DNA from: Congeria kusceri
Lineage: Eukaryota > Mollusca > Bivalvia > Myida > Dreissenidae
Direction of reading: 5' to 3'
Assembly (NCBI GenBank): GCA_027627225.1
Contig: CM051024.1
Span: 43,580,847 to 43,644,846, forward strand
DNA length: 64,000 nucleotides
Each line of letters opens with the position of its first letter. Position 1 is the stretch's first letter. The translations under genes and the position numbers were made by a program. This document shows positions 1 through 11,323 of this stretch, piece by piece. The notes below the pieces were generated by a model that was not told the DNA's origin, searched no databases, and saw only the letters and a program-made list of their open reading frames with translations.

Positions 1-569
1 ATAGAATCGGAATACTTCGGTTGTGTACTCGAACGAAATTGCCTTCAAGTCGATTGTCTTAGTGAGCGCTTTAAAGAGCGTATCGTCTTGATTTAATGGT
101 ATTGGTCGCTCGAGAACTGGGCGACGAAACAGAAACGTCAACGTCGGCTTCCGGCGGCGAAGTACCGGAAGCGGCGTACTGGTGTTGCTCAGTGAGTACA
201 AAGATATAAAGTCCGTCGGCGTTTTGGAAAGTCTGCTAAGCGGAGGAGGCGTCAAGGCAAGTACTGGTTTATTATACAATTCTAACAATGAATAATACTT
301 CAACAACAGCTGCTTTGTAGCCGCGATCCCGAAACAGCCGTCGCGTATCAAAGAATTAAAACTAACCAACGACACCGACTTCCGGGCCTGATCGCCATTG
401 CTTCTCTCTGAAGTATCAGACGGGAGTTCTTGAAAGGTCACCAGGGGCGCTGAAGAAAGGGCGGTTTTTCGTAAGGTCACGTGTCTCGGGATGGCGGGAA
501 CCCGGCGCCTCATGTATACAGGGGAATACTTGCTGCAGCACGCGGCCACTTTGTCCCTAGCGGACAGTG
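1..569 (-). CDS. Coding exon of an unrecognised protein, open at the window edge
   Basis: The minus strand is open in one frame for 189 codons from 567 down to base 1, with no stop. At 570-571 there is a textbook 3' splice site: a long T-rich tract followed by TTTTTTTTTAG on the minus strand, so the exon starts at 569 and enters with a split codon. It begins LSARDKVAACCSKYSPVYMR, with an internal Met at residue 19. Further on it is Ser/Leu/Pro-rich with basic patches such as LRRRKPTLTFLFRRP, then an acidic-polar stretch NQDDTLFKALTKTIDLKAISF. The exon is clearly more GC-rich than the AT-rich DNA upstream. There is no signal peptide or obvious membrane segment. I do not recognise the family. 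It could be an internal or a last exon, because its 3' end is outside the window. A chance ORF is possible but unlikely given the acceptor and the composition change. Confidence 0.6.
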
Positions 570-1544
570 CTAAAAAAAAAATTGAAAAAAAAAATAAAAT
601 AAAATGAAATAAAAAGAAATAAGACGAAAAACAACAGGAAAGCAACACAAAATACAATTTCATTAACATAATTATGTAGACAGCTTTGTATCAAAATTGC
701 GAGACTTTGTTTTTGTGTGGCTTTTCGGCTAATAAAAAAGAAAACGCGGCGGTAAAATGTTCACTAACTTATACAAATGTAATGTAAAAACTGCATTTCA
801 TTATACATTCAAATCAGCATTCAAAACAGAAAGAACCTGCGATACCCAGATTTATTTGCCATAAAGTTTAACAGTGCGCAACGCATTACGTGTAAGCGAT
901 CACTGATAAAGAATCGCGTAATGAAAAGCAAAATGTCTGTGGTGTATACATTTTTTTTTCAATTTTAGTTTTATAATCCGTGACAAATGTATTCATGTAA
1001 TATTTACAAATGTTGAAAGCCTTTTTAAGAACGAGGTGCAACAATTTTATCAAAACCCACGGTATGAAAGCAAGCTTGATTTATCTGCAATATATGTTTC
1101 AATTAAAAATCTTGACCTTTCCGACAAAAGTGTAAACCAAAGTTTCTGGATCTAAAAGGCAAGAGTACAATCCAAACTTGAAGTGAATAACTTGTGAAGT
1201 TTTGAAGTTACAAAACTTTCGAATCTAAACTTCAACCAGAAAATTTGTGACGAAGGGGCATAACTCTGTCAAAATACAAAACAGAGTTATGAGGAATGTT
1301 GCAAGTGAATGGTGTAGTTTTGAACTTACAAGAGTTTTGAATATAAACGTTAATTAAGAGCAGCCGCGGTCGCCGACGCCGGGGCGAGAAGGAAAGCTCA
1401 CTTATTCTTCGAATAGTCGAGCTTAAAATCTGAAATTTAGATTTTAATACAGGCATATATTTAAGGTAAACACTGAACATATATAAAGTAAAAAGAGTTT
1501 ATGCATTTTGCGGGGAGGATCGCTATATAATTTTAATAGGTCGT
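570..1544. other. Presumed intron, no recognised feature
   Basis: AT-rich DNA directly upstream of the acceptor of the first exon. It starts with A-runs that form the polypyrimidine tract on the minus strand. I see no coding frame or repeat family here. Confidence 0.5.
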
Positions 1545-1720
1545 GTGTTTTGCCCCGTTTCCTCTTCACATTTTGATGTCAGAATTGTGAGTATCGTGTA
1601 CAACAACATGTGTTCTTAATGTCAGAATAGCGCTGCTGGTTAGACCGCTGCCTGTTGCCATTTGTTCTTACGACTTCAAAACCCAGTCTGGAATTTCGTT
1701 TTTCCAACCATTCTTATTTG
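1545..1720 (+). repeat. Diverged copy of the tRNA-like internal region of the 31-kb MITE
   Basis: The order of motifs matches 31190-31370: CACATTTTGATGTCAGAAT, then a TGAGTAT stretch, then AGCGCTGCTGGTTAGACCGC (tRNA A-box-like), then TTCTTACGACTTCAAAACCC. The corresponding piece at 31.2 kb has the same layout with a better B box. It is heavily mutated. An outer end may be the GTCCCTTTAA at 2226-2235, but I could not align the rest. Confidence 0.4.
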
Positions 1721-1908
1721 TTTGGTTTTATAAAAAAAAATCGTATGATGCAGTACAATATTCGTACTTCATTTAAAGCGACTTATTCACATATTATCGA
1801 ATTTTGAAAAATGTCATTTAATGTTTTAACTTGCATAAACTAAAGCAAGTGGACGAATCAAAAACAAATATTATATCAGTAAAAATATATATAATTTAAA
1901 GATTTTGC

Positions 1909-1977
1909 TATGCCTGGACACGAACCTACGATGCCCGCGATCAAAATTCTATCGCTCTTACCGCTCGGTCATTCTGA
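1909..1977 (-). repeat. tRNA-like SINE fragment (class II tRNA type)
   Basis: On the minus strand the sequence reads TGACCGAGCGGTAAGAGC (A box, D-arm-like) and about 30 bases later GGTTCGTGTCC (B box). That layout is a tRNA-derived RNA polymerase III promoter of Ser/Leu type. No convincing acceptor stem closes it, so a SINE or tRNA pseudogene is more likely than a working tRNA gene. Confidence 0.45.
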
Positions 1978-2473
1978 CTTTCAATCATGGTTGTGAAATT
2001 TCAACGCTATATAAGAAATACACGGGTTTTTCAAAATACCGATGAAAAGCGTTGCAAGCGCTTAATAAAAATTTTATCCATTTTAATAGATGATTTAAAA
2101 ACAAAGACATACTATGTTCAATATGTTTCTTTGTCAGTAGCGTTATTTTGTTTGTTCAAATACAAGGTATTTTTCTTTTCGGGATTTATGATAAACAATT
2201 GTCAATTTGCCAATCTGTGAACATGTCCCTTTAATGTACACGCCTTTGTATTCTTATAAAATAATGACATCTGAATTGCTATACGGGATCATTTTGTCGC
2301 AATTTTAATTTAGAAATGCTTCAATTGTTCTTAAAAACCGGGCACGACTATACCTGTCTTAGCATCTTTGCTGAAGAACGGACTCTGGCTTATGTTCGAT
2401 AAAAACAGTAATCTTTCCGTTGACATGTTACTGTCATTTTCCATTGTTAAAGTGCTATTGCCTATAGCAACCT

Positions 2474-2690
2474 GATGTCATGACGTCAACAAACCGACCT
2501 ATTATTCCTGACGTCACATACGTTTGGACGCTCTATAAATCACTATAGAACTAAATGAACGTCATGACGTCAACAAACCGACGTATTATTCATGACGTCA
2601 CAATACGTTTGGACGCTCTACAAATCACGTCACAATACGTTAGGACGCTCTACAAATCACTATCATTCTTTACATAGAGTGTGACGTCAC
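2474..2690. promoter_or_regulatory. Cluster of five perfect CRE octamers inside a local duplication
   Basis: TGACGTCA occurs perfectly at 2481, 2519, 2565, 2593 and 2682. The stretch is an imperfect tandem duplication (unit ATGACGTCAACAAACCGAC ... TTTGGACGCTCTAYAAATCAC), with a further partial third copy at about 2626-2661. The octamer is the binding site of CREB/ATF bZIP factors. Whether it acts as an enhancer or promoter is inference; it lies upstream of the minus-strand exon at 1-569. Confidence 0.45.
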
Positions 2691-3055
2691 TGCTTTCGTC
2701 TAACCTCTATACTGGGAAATGATAACTATCCGTATTTGGCTAAATGGTACATACACCGAAATATAGTCCGCGGATGAATGAAATAATTTCAAAAACAAGG
2801 ACAATTTCCGTATATTCTTATTACAACCATGTTTAACCATGATTACTAGATCATCATTATTAACTTCAAACACTCAAAGCATTGTGTTTATACCTGTTCG
2901 TGCAATAAAATGCGTTTTACTTGCGTTGTCATGCAGTTTATACTTTCACTTTCGTACACTAGGTACAAGTGAGCAAATAGAGATAACAACTTTTTTATTA
3001 TTGAAAACAACGGCGGATAATATTTTCAAATTGAATTAAAGACATTCGCAACAAT

Positions 3056-3800
3056 TTCCTTTAATTTTTTTCCAACGACAGATTTTCTTAAAACTTGGCA
3101 CAAACATGCATCAATGTATCCTAAAACTAAAACAGTCTTAAAAAATAGGGGTCACCTGCCTTAATCCGGAAATATTGAATTTTGAATACGGTACCTGTCG
3201 AAGCCTTTTTTCAGTTTGTGTTACTTCGAATGTTGAATAATATAAAGCGTTTATATTCAAACAAATATTGAGATTTTCAAATGCATCTTTTTTTAAATGT
3301 TTCGTTTGGTTATATACAAGTGCAGTTTAATGATAAAACGCGCTATATCTACAGTTATCATTGAACAAATAACTGGTATAATTATGCATTAAATATGCCT
3401 GTGAAAACATCAATAATTTATCAAATATACCGATATATTTTGTTCCAAACGACAGATTTTGTTAAAAGATCCCACATAAATGCGTCATTGCATACTGAAA
3501 CTAAAACAGTCTTAAAAAATAGGGGTCACCAGCCTTTTTCCGGAAATATTGAATTTTGAATACGGTACCTGTCGAAGCCTTTTTTAAGTTTGTGTTACTT
3601 CGAATGTTGAATAATATAAAGCGTTTATATTCAAACAAATATGGAGATTTTTAATTGCATCCTTTTTTTAATGTTTGGTTTAAATACAAGTGCAGTTTAA
3701 CGATAAAACGCGCTATATCTACAGTTATCATTGAACAAATAACTGGTAATGGACACTTAACGAGGTTAATTATGCATTAAATATGCTTGTGAAAACATCA
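3056..3800. repeat. Two-copy tandem duplication, period about 380 bp
   Basis: Copy one (about 3056-3425) and copy two (about 3432-3800) both contain, in order, ACGACAGATTTT, AACAGTCTTAAAAAATAGGG, CGGTACCTGTCGAAGCC, TAATATAAAGCGTTTATATT and AACGCGCTATATCTACAG. They differ by scattered substitutions and small indels. No coding frame is shared. Confidence 0.8.
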
Positions 3801-3890
3801 ATAATTTATCAATTTATTAATTAATCAGCCGTCAAAATAACTTATGTAGTATTTAGTTAAGTTATAATATAATGTGTAAAATATAATTTA

Positions 3891-4147
3891 GGCGTGTCGT
3901 GGGAAATCCGGGCTTAATGCATGTGCGCAAAGTGTCGTCCTGGATTAGCCTGTGCAGTCTGCACAGGCTAATCCAGGATGGCACTTTCCGCCTACATTAG
4001 ATTTATGTTAAGAAGAGCCTTCCTTTAGACAGAAATTACCATAAAAGCGGAAAGTGTCGTCCCGGATTAGCCAATGCGGACTGCACAGGCTAATCCGGGA
4101 CGACACTTTACGCACATGCATTAAGCCAGGTTTTTCTACGACACGCA
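3891..4147. repeat. Fold-back element, copy 1 (two hairpins)
   Basis: The ends are GGCGTGTCGTGGG and its approximate complement near CTACGACACGC. Just inside each end is a hairpin built from GGATTAGCCTG and CAGGCTAATCC, and the whole element is itself an inverted repeat (TTAATGCATGTGCG versus CGCACATGCATTAA). No protein is encoded, so this is a non-autonomous element. Related copies occur at 33312, 38079, 49199, 51046, 55999 and 59036. Confidence 0.85.
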
Positions 4148-4237
4148 TCAATTATATTGTTATGACAAAATGCTTTTATGTAAATTTCGTTTGAAAGACG
4201 CTTTTATGCTGAATGCCAACCATACTTATTTTATTTA

Positions 4238-4371
4238 AAGGGATGTAAAACGAATATTCGATTGAGTGTCCGAATATTCGAATTTTAATTTTGGATTCCA
4301 AACTTCGATTGTTTTATTACAAAAACATCAAAAGAATACATATTTCAACATTCGTGGACATCCCTATTTAA
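4238..4371. repeat. Possible short TIR element
   Basis: TTTAAAGGGATGT at the left and ACATCCCTATTTAA at the right form an 8-base inverted terminus (AGGGATGT/ACATCCCT) flanked by TTTAA-like bases. The interior repeats CGAATATTCG. The pattern resembles the TTAA-flanked element at 31.0 kb but is weaker. Confidence 0.35.
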
Positions 4372-4379
4372 TTAATTTA

Positions 4380-4920
4380 AGGAGTTGGTAAATAAACCAT
4401 TAAATGTTATGCACCTATCAATATTTTCCCGAAGGGGGGAACGGCGGGCATATACGGGACTTCATACTGAAAGCAATTCCCGACATGCGCGAATTTGACA
4501 CGCCGAATGATTCCGGGTCCCGGGAAATAGACTATTCGGATTTTAGATCCCGGTAATATTGGCCCCCGGGCCATTTGATACACCAAATAAGCATCCCCCA
4601 TTGAGGGGATTTAGACAAAATCTTTAGCTCTAGGGTGGAAAATTAGATCACCAAAATACAAATAGTCAAATTCCCCTGGGATTGCCCGCCGCCCCCAACC
4701 CCTCTGTAGAAAATATTGAAAGGTGCATTATATGGCTGGTCTTAAATGATAATTTAGAGTATGTTGGTTTCTTTTATCACACGTCTTTACGAGGAACCAA
4801 GTAAAACTAGGTTAAAGAACTTCCCATGGAAAAAAACAGATTTAGTAGTATTCATAATAAAATGTGCTTAAATCCCACGGTTAGGAGATGCACCTGACCA
4901 CATCGTATGCATATGTCAAG
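4380..4920. other. No recognised feature
   Basis: Unique-looking DNA. A short open frame on the minus strand at 4407-4601 has no family similarity I can see. Confidence 0.4.
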
Positions 4921-5040
4921 AAAATGTCCACTGTTGACTTCCGATGTGGTCCGATGGAGTAAAATGTCCACTGTTGACTTCCGATGTGGTCCGATGGAGT
5001 AAAATGTCCACTGTTGACTTCCGATGTGGTCCGATGGAGT
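4921..5040. repeat. Three perfect copies of a 40-bp unit
   Basis: The unit starts AAAATGTCCACTGTTGACTT and ends CCGATGTGGTCCGATGGAGT. The three copies at 4921, 4961 and 5001 are identical, which points to recent expansion or very slow divergence. Confidence 0.95.
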
Positions 5041-5208
5041 AAAACTATTGTCAACCGCCAGTAAGCATGACTATCCATTTTGTTTTATTTTCCTTCGTTT
5101 AACGGTACGTTTTTAAACATCGGCACTTGCATTACATGTAGGAATTGTAAACGAACATTCGTTTAAAGTTTCGTTAAATAAGGCGTAAACAAGTTTTCCG
5201 CTTAGCCG

Positions 5209-5223
5209 ACCCCCCCCCCCCCC
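5209..5223. repeat. Poly-C run
   Basis: An uninterrupted run of about 15 C residues following CCGA. It is a likely site of assembly or sequencing length error. Confidence 0.8.
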
Positions 5224-5439
5224 TTATTTTTCCGGCCACCCCAAGTTTTCTTTGCCTATCGATCATCAACTTTTTCTGACTTTCAGTCAAAAGAGCAGTT
5301 TTCGGTTATATGCGGCTTTTCGGTAATTCATATTTTAAACAGGAGCACCGCCTACGGGTCTGGACGCTCGACTTTCTCATATTTGATAGTACTCTAGGCT
5401 TTTGTTTATAGAATACGTTTATCACTGTCCTGAAGTATT

Positions 5440-5972
5440 TTGAAGTACAAGTCAATACCTCTTACAGATATTGAGAAATTTGGCCTAAAGCAAACAAATA
5501 TTGAAAAAAGGGCAATAACTCCACCAAAATCCTTGATATAGTTACCTCCTCTTGTCTCCAGAATAAGTTCATTACTGTGATCAAATACTTTGAGTTTGAA
5601 GTCAATACCTCTTACAGATATTGTGAAATTTGACCTAAAGCAACATTTATAAGTTTAAAAAAGGCCAATCACTGAAGCAAAATCATTGAAAGAGTTACCT
5701 TCTCTTGTCTGCAGAATGGTGTCAGCACTATAAACAAGTCAACTGAGTTTCAATTTAATGTCTTTGATAGTTATTGAGAAATTTTATATTTACCAAAATA
5801 TGCTAAGTTGTAAGTATAAACAAGGGCAGATAACTCTGGAAATACAAATCACAGGGTTACCTGCCTTGTTGTAATGGAGTACCCTTTTGATAGTGAACAA
5901 GTATTGGAAGTTTCAAATGGATACCTTTGATAGTTTCTGAGAAATGGACTCTGACCAAAAACTTCACCAAAC
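5440..5972. repeat. Degenerate tandem modules, period about 145-150 bp
   Basis: GTCAATACCTCTTACAGATATT and TTGAGAAATTTGGCCTAAAGC recur near 5451, 5597 and, degenerate, 5757. Between them are GTTACCTTCTCTTGTCTGCAGAA-type segments. This abuts the module array that starts at 5973 and may be an older part of the same kind of element. Confidence 0.6.
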
Positions 5973-7240
5973 AAGAGGGCCCTGAGGTCCCTAGGACGCT
6001 CACCTGCGACCTTGAAATCCAATTGGAATTTGCATCCCCAAGACGTGGCTTATTTTTTATCCCAGGGTCATAATTTGAACAATCTTGAACAAACCTCTGA
6101 GCATTGCGGTTTCGGGTAAAGATTTTAAGTCATTTTGCTATTTAAGTCTATATAAACCACGTGACCCTCCGGGTGCCGCTGGATTTGATCCCAGGGGCAT
6201 AATTTGAACAATCTTTGGAGAGGACCACTATGCAATGTTACATACCAAATATAGGATGCTGTGGGCCTTGCCGTTTCAGAGGAGATTTTAAAAGTCATTT
6301 TGCTATTTAAGTCTTTATAAGCCATGTGACCCCCGGGGCATTACCAGTTCTGACCCAGGGTGCATAATTTGAACAATATTTGTAGAGGACCTCTATACGG
6401 ATGTAACATACCAAATATGAAACCTCTGGGCCTTGTGGTTTCAGAGCAGAAGAGTTTTAAAGACATTTTGCTATTTAAGTTTATCTAAACCATGTGAGCC
6501 CTGGGGCGTAGCCAGTTTGACCCCAGGGGCATAATTTGAACAATCTTTGTTGAGGACCACTCTATCATGTTACATACCAAATAAGAAACCTCTGGGTCTT
6601 TCGGTTTCTGAGGAGATTTTTAAAGTCATTTTGCTATTTAAGTCTATATAAATCATGTGACCCCAGGGGCGTGGCCAGTTTTGACCCCTGGGGTATAAAT
6701 TGAACAAACTTTGTAAAGGACCACTAAAGGATGTTACATACCAAATGTGAAACCTCTGAGCCTTGCGGTTTCAGAGGAGATTTTAAAAGTCATTTTGCTA
6801 TATATTCTATATAAACCATGTGACCCCGGGGCGTGGCAAGTTTTGACCCCAGAAGCATAATTTGAACAATCTTTGTCGAGGACCACTACAGGATGTTACA
6901 TACCAAATATGAAACCTCTGGGCCCTGCGGTTTCAGAGATTTTTAAAGTTTACACTTTTTAAATCTATTTTTAGCTCTGGTGACCTACATATGCAGCAGA
7001 CCTTAACGATTTGAACAACTTTGAGAGAGGGTCACCCAATGATCATTCTTGTGAAGTTTGGTGAAAATATGCCAAGTGGTTTAGGAGATGTTGTTTGAAT
7101 GAAAAGTTGACGACGGACGGACGCACGGACGATCACAAAAGCTCAAAACTTAACCAACAAACTTAACTATCGTAGACTCTGACGCGGACGACAGGGTGAC
7201 GACTATAGCTCGAATTTTTTCTTCGAAAAGTCGAGCTAAA
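5973..7240 (+). mobile_element. Bivalve-type modular repeat element with internal 160-bp units
   Basis: The left end reads AACAAGAGGGCCCTGAGGTC and GACGCTCACCTGCG. The right end contains GACGACGGACGGACGCACGG, then CAAAAGCTCA, then a TCGAATTTTTTCTTCGAAAAGTCGAGC hairpin-like tail. Between them about six modules of roughly 160 bp repeat AAGTCATTTTGCTATTTAAG, ACCATGTGACCCC, CATAATTTGAACAATCTTTG and GATGTTACATACCAAATATG. No transposase frame is visible. From general knowledge, such GGACGGACG/AGCTCACC modules are abundant in bivalve genomes. The family name is unknown to me. Confidence 0.65.
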
Positions 7241-7794
7241 AGAGTAAAATGCCAACTCATATTGTGAGATATCTTTTTCTCTGACCTTATAGTTAAGGTA
7301 CAGTTTCTTTGATGGAAGGTGTTTAAACATTTTACATGCAGTCCAAAATACCTAAACTGTGTGGTGATTATGCCGCGAAGAAACTTGTTACTCCCCCCCC
7401 CTCCCCAATTTACGAAAATGAAGACTGCAGGATTTTTATACGTTGACATAAGTGTGAACATTTTTCTACACTTTTTTGCATAAAGTTCCTTGTCATATAA
7501 AATTTTATTTACACATTATGGCGCCGGTATATATTAAACACCTGAAATGAGGAAGTTGAAATAAAATACGTAATTAGCTCTTCATAAAAGACAGAAGGTT
7601 CGATTTGTCTACCTTTTTGCCAAATTCCGTCGCAGAATTGTCGTTCTTATTACTGGTACATGTATGAGAATTTGAAATTATTTTTGGCCACTAAAAACGC
7701 GCATATACAATATCAATGCTAGATGTAAGATAATTGTGTTGAATTTTATATTATTTAAATTTATTTTACTTTAAAATTCGATTAAAGTGTTAAA

Positions 7795-7945
7795 GTACTC
7801 ACAGAGTACTCATAAAATACTCGTAAGTACTGACGATTGTGCTGCAGTACTCGAGTAAGTACGAGTACTTGTACTCATGAATAAAGATGAGTACTGAGTA
7901 CTGATGAGTACTGGAAAATCGGTATTCTAATAACTACGAGTATGA
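7795..7945. repeat. Dense GAGTACT/AGTACTC motif patch
   Basis: About a dozen occurrences of AGTACT or GAGTACT lie within 150 bases. Because AGTACT is self-complementary, the patch can fold in many ways. It sits just 5' of the LINE fragment and could be a decayed simple repeat. Confidence 0.6.
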
Positions 7946-7959
7946 GTAGCACATCCCTG

Positions 7960-8480
7960 TAGATAAAGAACAAATTGGAAGATATGATGCTTAGAATATC
8001 TCCAGAAATGAATGCTGTTGTCTTTGTTGCAATGAATTAGATGTGGAAGATGAGTTTCACGTTGTCTGTAAATGTTCTTCATACTCTGTTGAGGCGAAAC
8101 TTTTTAAAGCAATGCTATTACAACAGACCTTCTGTTTACAAATTCCACCAATTGTTACATACAACATACAGATGCACAGCTAGAAAGTTGGCCAAATTTG
8201 TAAAAAAAGCACTAATTGTATGAAATAATTGTCTTAATGTTGTGACCTAACTAGAAGTAGTTATCCTCCATAGAAATTATGAATGTGCATGATACATATT
8301 CATGACTGTTAATATGATCGTATTTGTTATTTCTTGTATTCATAATAATGTGACTTATGTAAAACATTTTAGTGTTTAGACACTGTACACTGTACAAGTC
8401 TTTATATTTGTTTCGTCTTGTCCGAAACTGTAAAATATACTGTTCGCATTGTTATTGCAGCAAATGTTGTCAGGTCATGT
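7960..8480 (+). pseudogene. 3' end of a LINE retrotransposon (zinc-binding tail and 3' UTR)
   Basis: The plus strand around 8011-8110 reads CCLCCNELDVEDEFHVVCKC and continues SSYSVEAKLFKAM. That is the Cys/His-rich segment found after the reverse transcriptase in many non-LTR elements (pattern C-x2-C, ED-E-FH, C-x-C-xxY). The frame stops at a TAG near 8181 and a second piece, ARKLAKFVKKA, follows, so the ORF is broken. Downstream AT-rich DNA to about 8.48 kb looks like 3' UTR. The reverse transcriptase itself is absent, consistent with 5' truncation on insertion. Confidence 0.65.
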
Positions 8481-8499
8481 GAGAATCAAAATAATTAGG

Positions 8500-9300
8500 T
8501 AGTTCTGATGTGGTATATCCATAATAATAATTCATACACGCCAGACCTCTAAATCGATGTTAATTAACCGATAAACCACTCAAAATCGAAACATATTTTT
8601 TAACCAACACCTGTATTAATAGCTTAAAAATTTTGAAATGAGTAAGTCATTTTGGAAAGAATATGCCGTCTATTGGACACAATATTCCTCCGCATATGGT
8701 TTTACCTTGGGCCCATATGCACAAAGCTCCATAGAAAAAGTAAATCTCCAAAAATCCTCGAGTCTCTGGCTCTTTTATTTATAGGTATGTTTACATTTAA
8801 ATATTTTAAACTAGTAAATGTTGCTTAGTTTAGTTTTGTATCCTTTTTGTAAACAGAAATCATTGGATTTCAAACAAAACATTTGATTTGAATTTTTCAA
8901 GAGTTCCATTAGGAGTTAGGAGCTATGTGAAAACCTGCCATGGGCTGACTAGGGAAAGATCCATAGTGAAAAAGCAGAGTGCTACACCCTTTCCTTTTTG
9001 CCCCCACCCCTGCTGCCAAACTTAGCTAGTAAACACAAAAATGTTGAATACCTTTTGAAATTCCACAAGTTATGCTAATACTGAATCCATATGTCAGCGC
9101 AAAACTATGCTTAGTCTATCTTGAATACCAGTAATATAGCATAGTTTTGCACTGGGCCATCAGAATGACAAATGAATAGACTATGTCTAAAAACCTTACT
9201 TAGAATTATTACAGCGATCAAAACTCTCGATTAATCAAATAATTAACGAACGTCAAAGAACTGGGCCGTCTTTCCTCTCTGCTCTTCTTGAGCAGCAGCC
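8500..9300. other. No recognised feature
   Basis: Unique-looking non-coding DNA. A short inverted similarity (GCGCAAAACTATGC and GCATAGTTTTGC, about 9099-9150) is visible. Confidence 0.4.
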
Positions 9301-9309
9301 TGCGCCTTC

Positions 9310-10855
9310 TTGATCCTAGATCTTTCCCTCAACAATTCCCCGTTTCAAAGATCTTTCCCTCAACAACTCCCCGTTCCATAGATCTTTCCCTCAACAACTC
9401 CCCGGTCCATAGATCTTTCCCGCAACAACTCTCCGTTCCATAGATCTTTCCCTCAACAACTCCCCGTTCCATAGATCTTTCCCTCACCACTTCCCCGTTC
9501 CATAGATCTTTCCCTCAACAACTCCCCGCTCCATAGATCTTTCCCTCAACAACTCCCCATTCCATAGATCTTTCCCTAACAACTCCCCGTTCAATAGATC
9601 TTTCCCTTAACAACTCCCCGTTCCATAGATCTTTCCCTCAACAACTCCCCGTTCCATAGCTCTTTCCCTCAGCAACTCCCCATTTCATAGATCTTTCCCT
9701 CAACAACTCCCCGTTCCAAATATCTTTCCATGAACAACTCCCCATTCCATAGATCTTTCCATAAACAACTCCCCATTCCAGAGATCTTTCCCTCAACAAC
9801 TCCCCGTTCCATACATCTTTCCCTCAACAACTCCCCGGTCCATAGATCTTTCCCTCAACAACTCCCCGTTCCATAAATCTTTCCCTCAACAACTCCCCGT
9901 TCCATAGATCTTTCCCTCAACACTACCGTTCCATAGATCTTTACCTCAACAACTCTCTGTTCCATAGATCTTTCCCTCAACTACTCCCTGTTCCATAGAT
10001 CTTTTCCTCAACAACTCCCCGTTCCATAGACCTTTCCCTCAACAACTCCCCGTTCCATAGTTCTTTCCCTCAACAACTCCCCATTTCATAGATCTTTGCC
10101 TTAACAACTCCCCGTTCCAAAGATCTTTCCATAAACAACTTCCCGTTCCACAGATCTTGCCATCAACAACTCCCCGGTCCATAAATCTTTCCCTCAACAA
10201 CTCCCCGTTACATAGATCTTTTCCTCAACACTTTACCGTTCCATAGATCTTTCCCTCAACAACTCCCTGTTCCATAGATCTTCCCTCAACAACTCCCCAT
10301 TCCATAGATCTCTTCCTCAACACTTCCCCGTTCCATAGATCTTCCCTCAACAACTCCCCATTCCATAGATCTCTTCCTCAACACTTCCCCGTTCCATAGG
10401 TCTTTCCCTCAACAACACCCCGTTCCAGAGATCTTTCCCTCAACAACTCCCCGTTCCATAGATCTTTCCCTAACAACTCCACGTTCAATAGATCTTGCCC
10501 TCAACAACTCCCCGTTCCATAGATCTTTCCCTCAACCACTCCCCGTTCCATAGATCTTTCCCTCAACAACTCCCCATTCCATAGTTTTTTCCCTCAACAA
10601 CTCCCCGTTCCATAGATCTTCCCTCAACAACTCCCTGTTCCAAAGATCTTTCCATAAACAACTCCCCGTTCCATAGATCTTTCCATAAACAACTCCCCGT
10701 TCCATAGATCTTTCCATAAACAACTCCCCGATCCATAGATCTTTCCCTAAGCAACTCCCTGTTCCATAGATCTTTCCCGAAACAACTCCTCGTTCTATAG
10801 ATCTTTCCCTAAACAACTCCCCGTTCCATAGATCTTTCACAAAACAACTCCCCAT
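9310..10855. repeat. 31-bp minisatellite, about 50 copies
   Basis: The consensus is TTCCATAGATCTTTCCCTCA followed by ACAACTCCCCG. Copies vary by single substitutions and by 1-3 base losses. Variant units (ATCTTTCCATAAACAACTCC, ATCTTTCCCTAACAACTCC, ATCTCTTCCTCAACACTTCC) recur in blocks, indicating block duplication. The repeat creates long chance reading frames on the minus strand (10532-10882, 10563-10754), which are not genes. Confidence 0.95.
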
Positions 10856-10879
10856 TCCAATTGACCAGATGCGACTTGT

Positions 10880-11317
10880 CAATCGAGGATGGAGTTGACC
10901 AATGATGGATTTGTTTCAGTTGTATATAATAGCATAATTGCCCTTACGACGAGATTTGATTGACATTGTATTTAGCCATTCAGAAAGCTAGGACTTAATT
11001 GTTTGATGGACATGCCTTGTAAAAACATTCGTTTACTGTCAACGGTGTTTGTCCGACTTTATCCTAGGTAGGCATGGTTATAAATCCCATAGCATATCGT
11101 CAATAGCAAATGGCTGCATAATCCAATCAATTTACTGCAAATCCTTGGACAAACAACCTTAGACAAACAGAAAGGCGGAGCGATTTATGATTTTGCAACT
11201 GGTCAATTGGGTACAAGGTCGCCCCTGGGACATCAAGTCCATTTCCATATAATATTAAGTATGACTTAAGTTCTTCATACCTTTCAAAAACAATAATTGT
11301 GTTGTGTTCTTAGCACT
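10880..11317. other. Non-coding stretch with one dispersed repeat
   Basis: About 70 bases near 11145-11210 (AATCCTTGGACAAACAACCTTAG and AGAAAGGCGGAG) recur inverted at about 60695-60755, so part of this stretch is a dispersed repeat. Otherwise nothing is recognised. Confidence 0.45.
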
Positions 11318-11323
11318 TTTATT
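11318..11323 (-). terminator. Candidate polyadenylation signal of the cofilin gene
   Basis: AATAAA on the minus strand, about 0.9 kb 3' of the cofilin stop codon, in DNA without repeats. Other AATAAA-like hexamers exist nearer, so the choice is uncertain. Confidence 0.3.
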
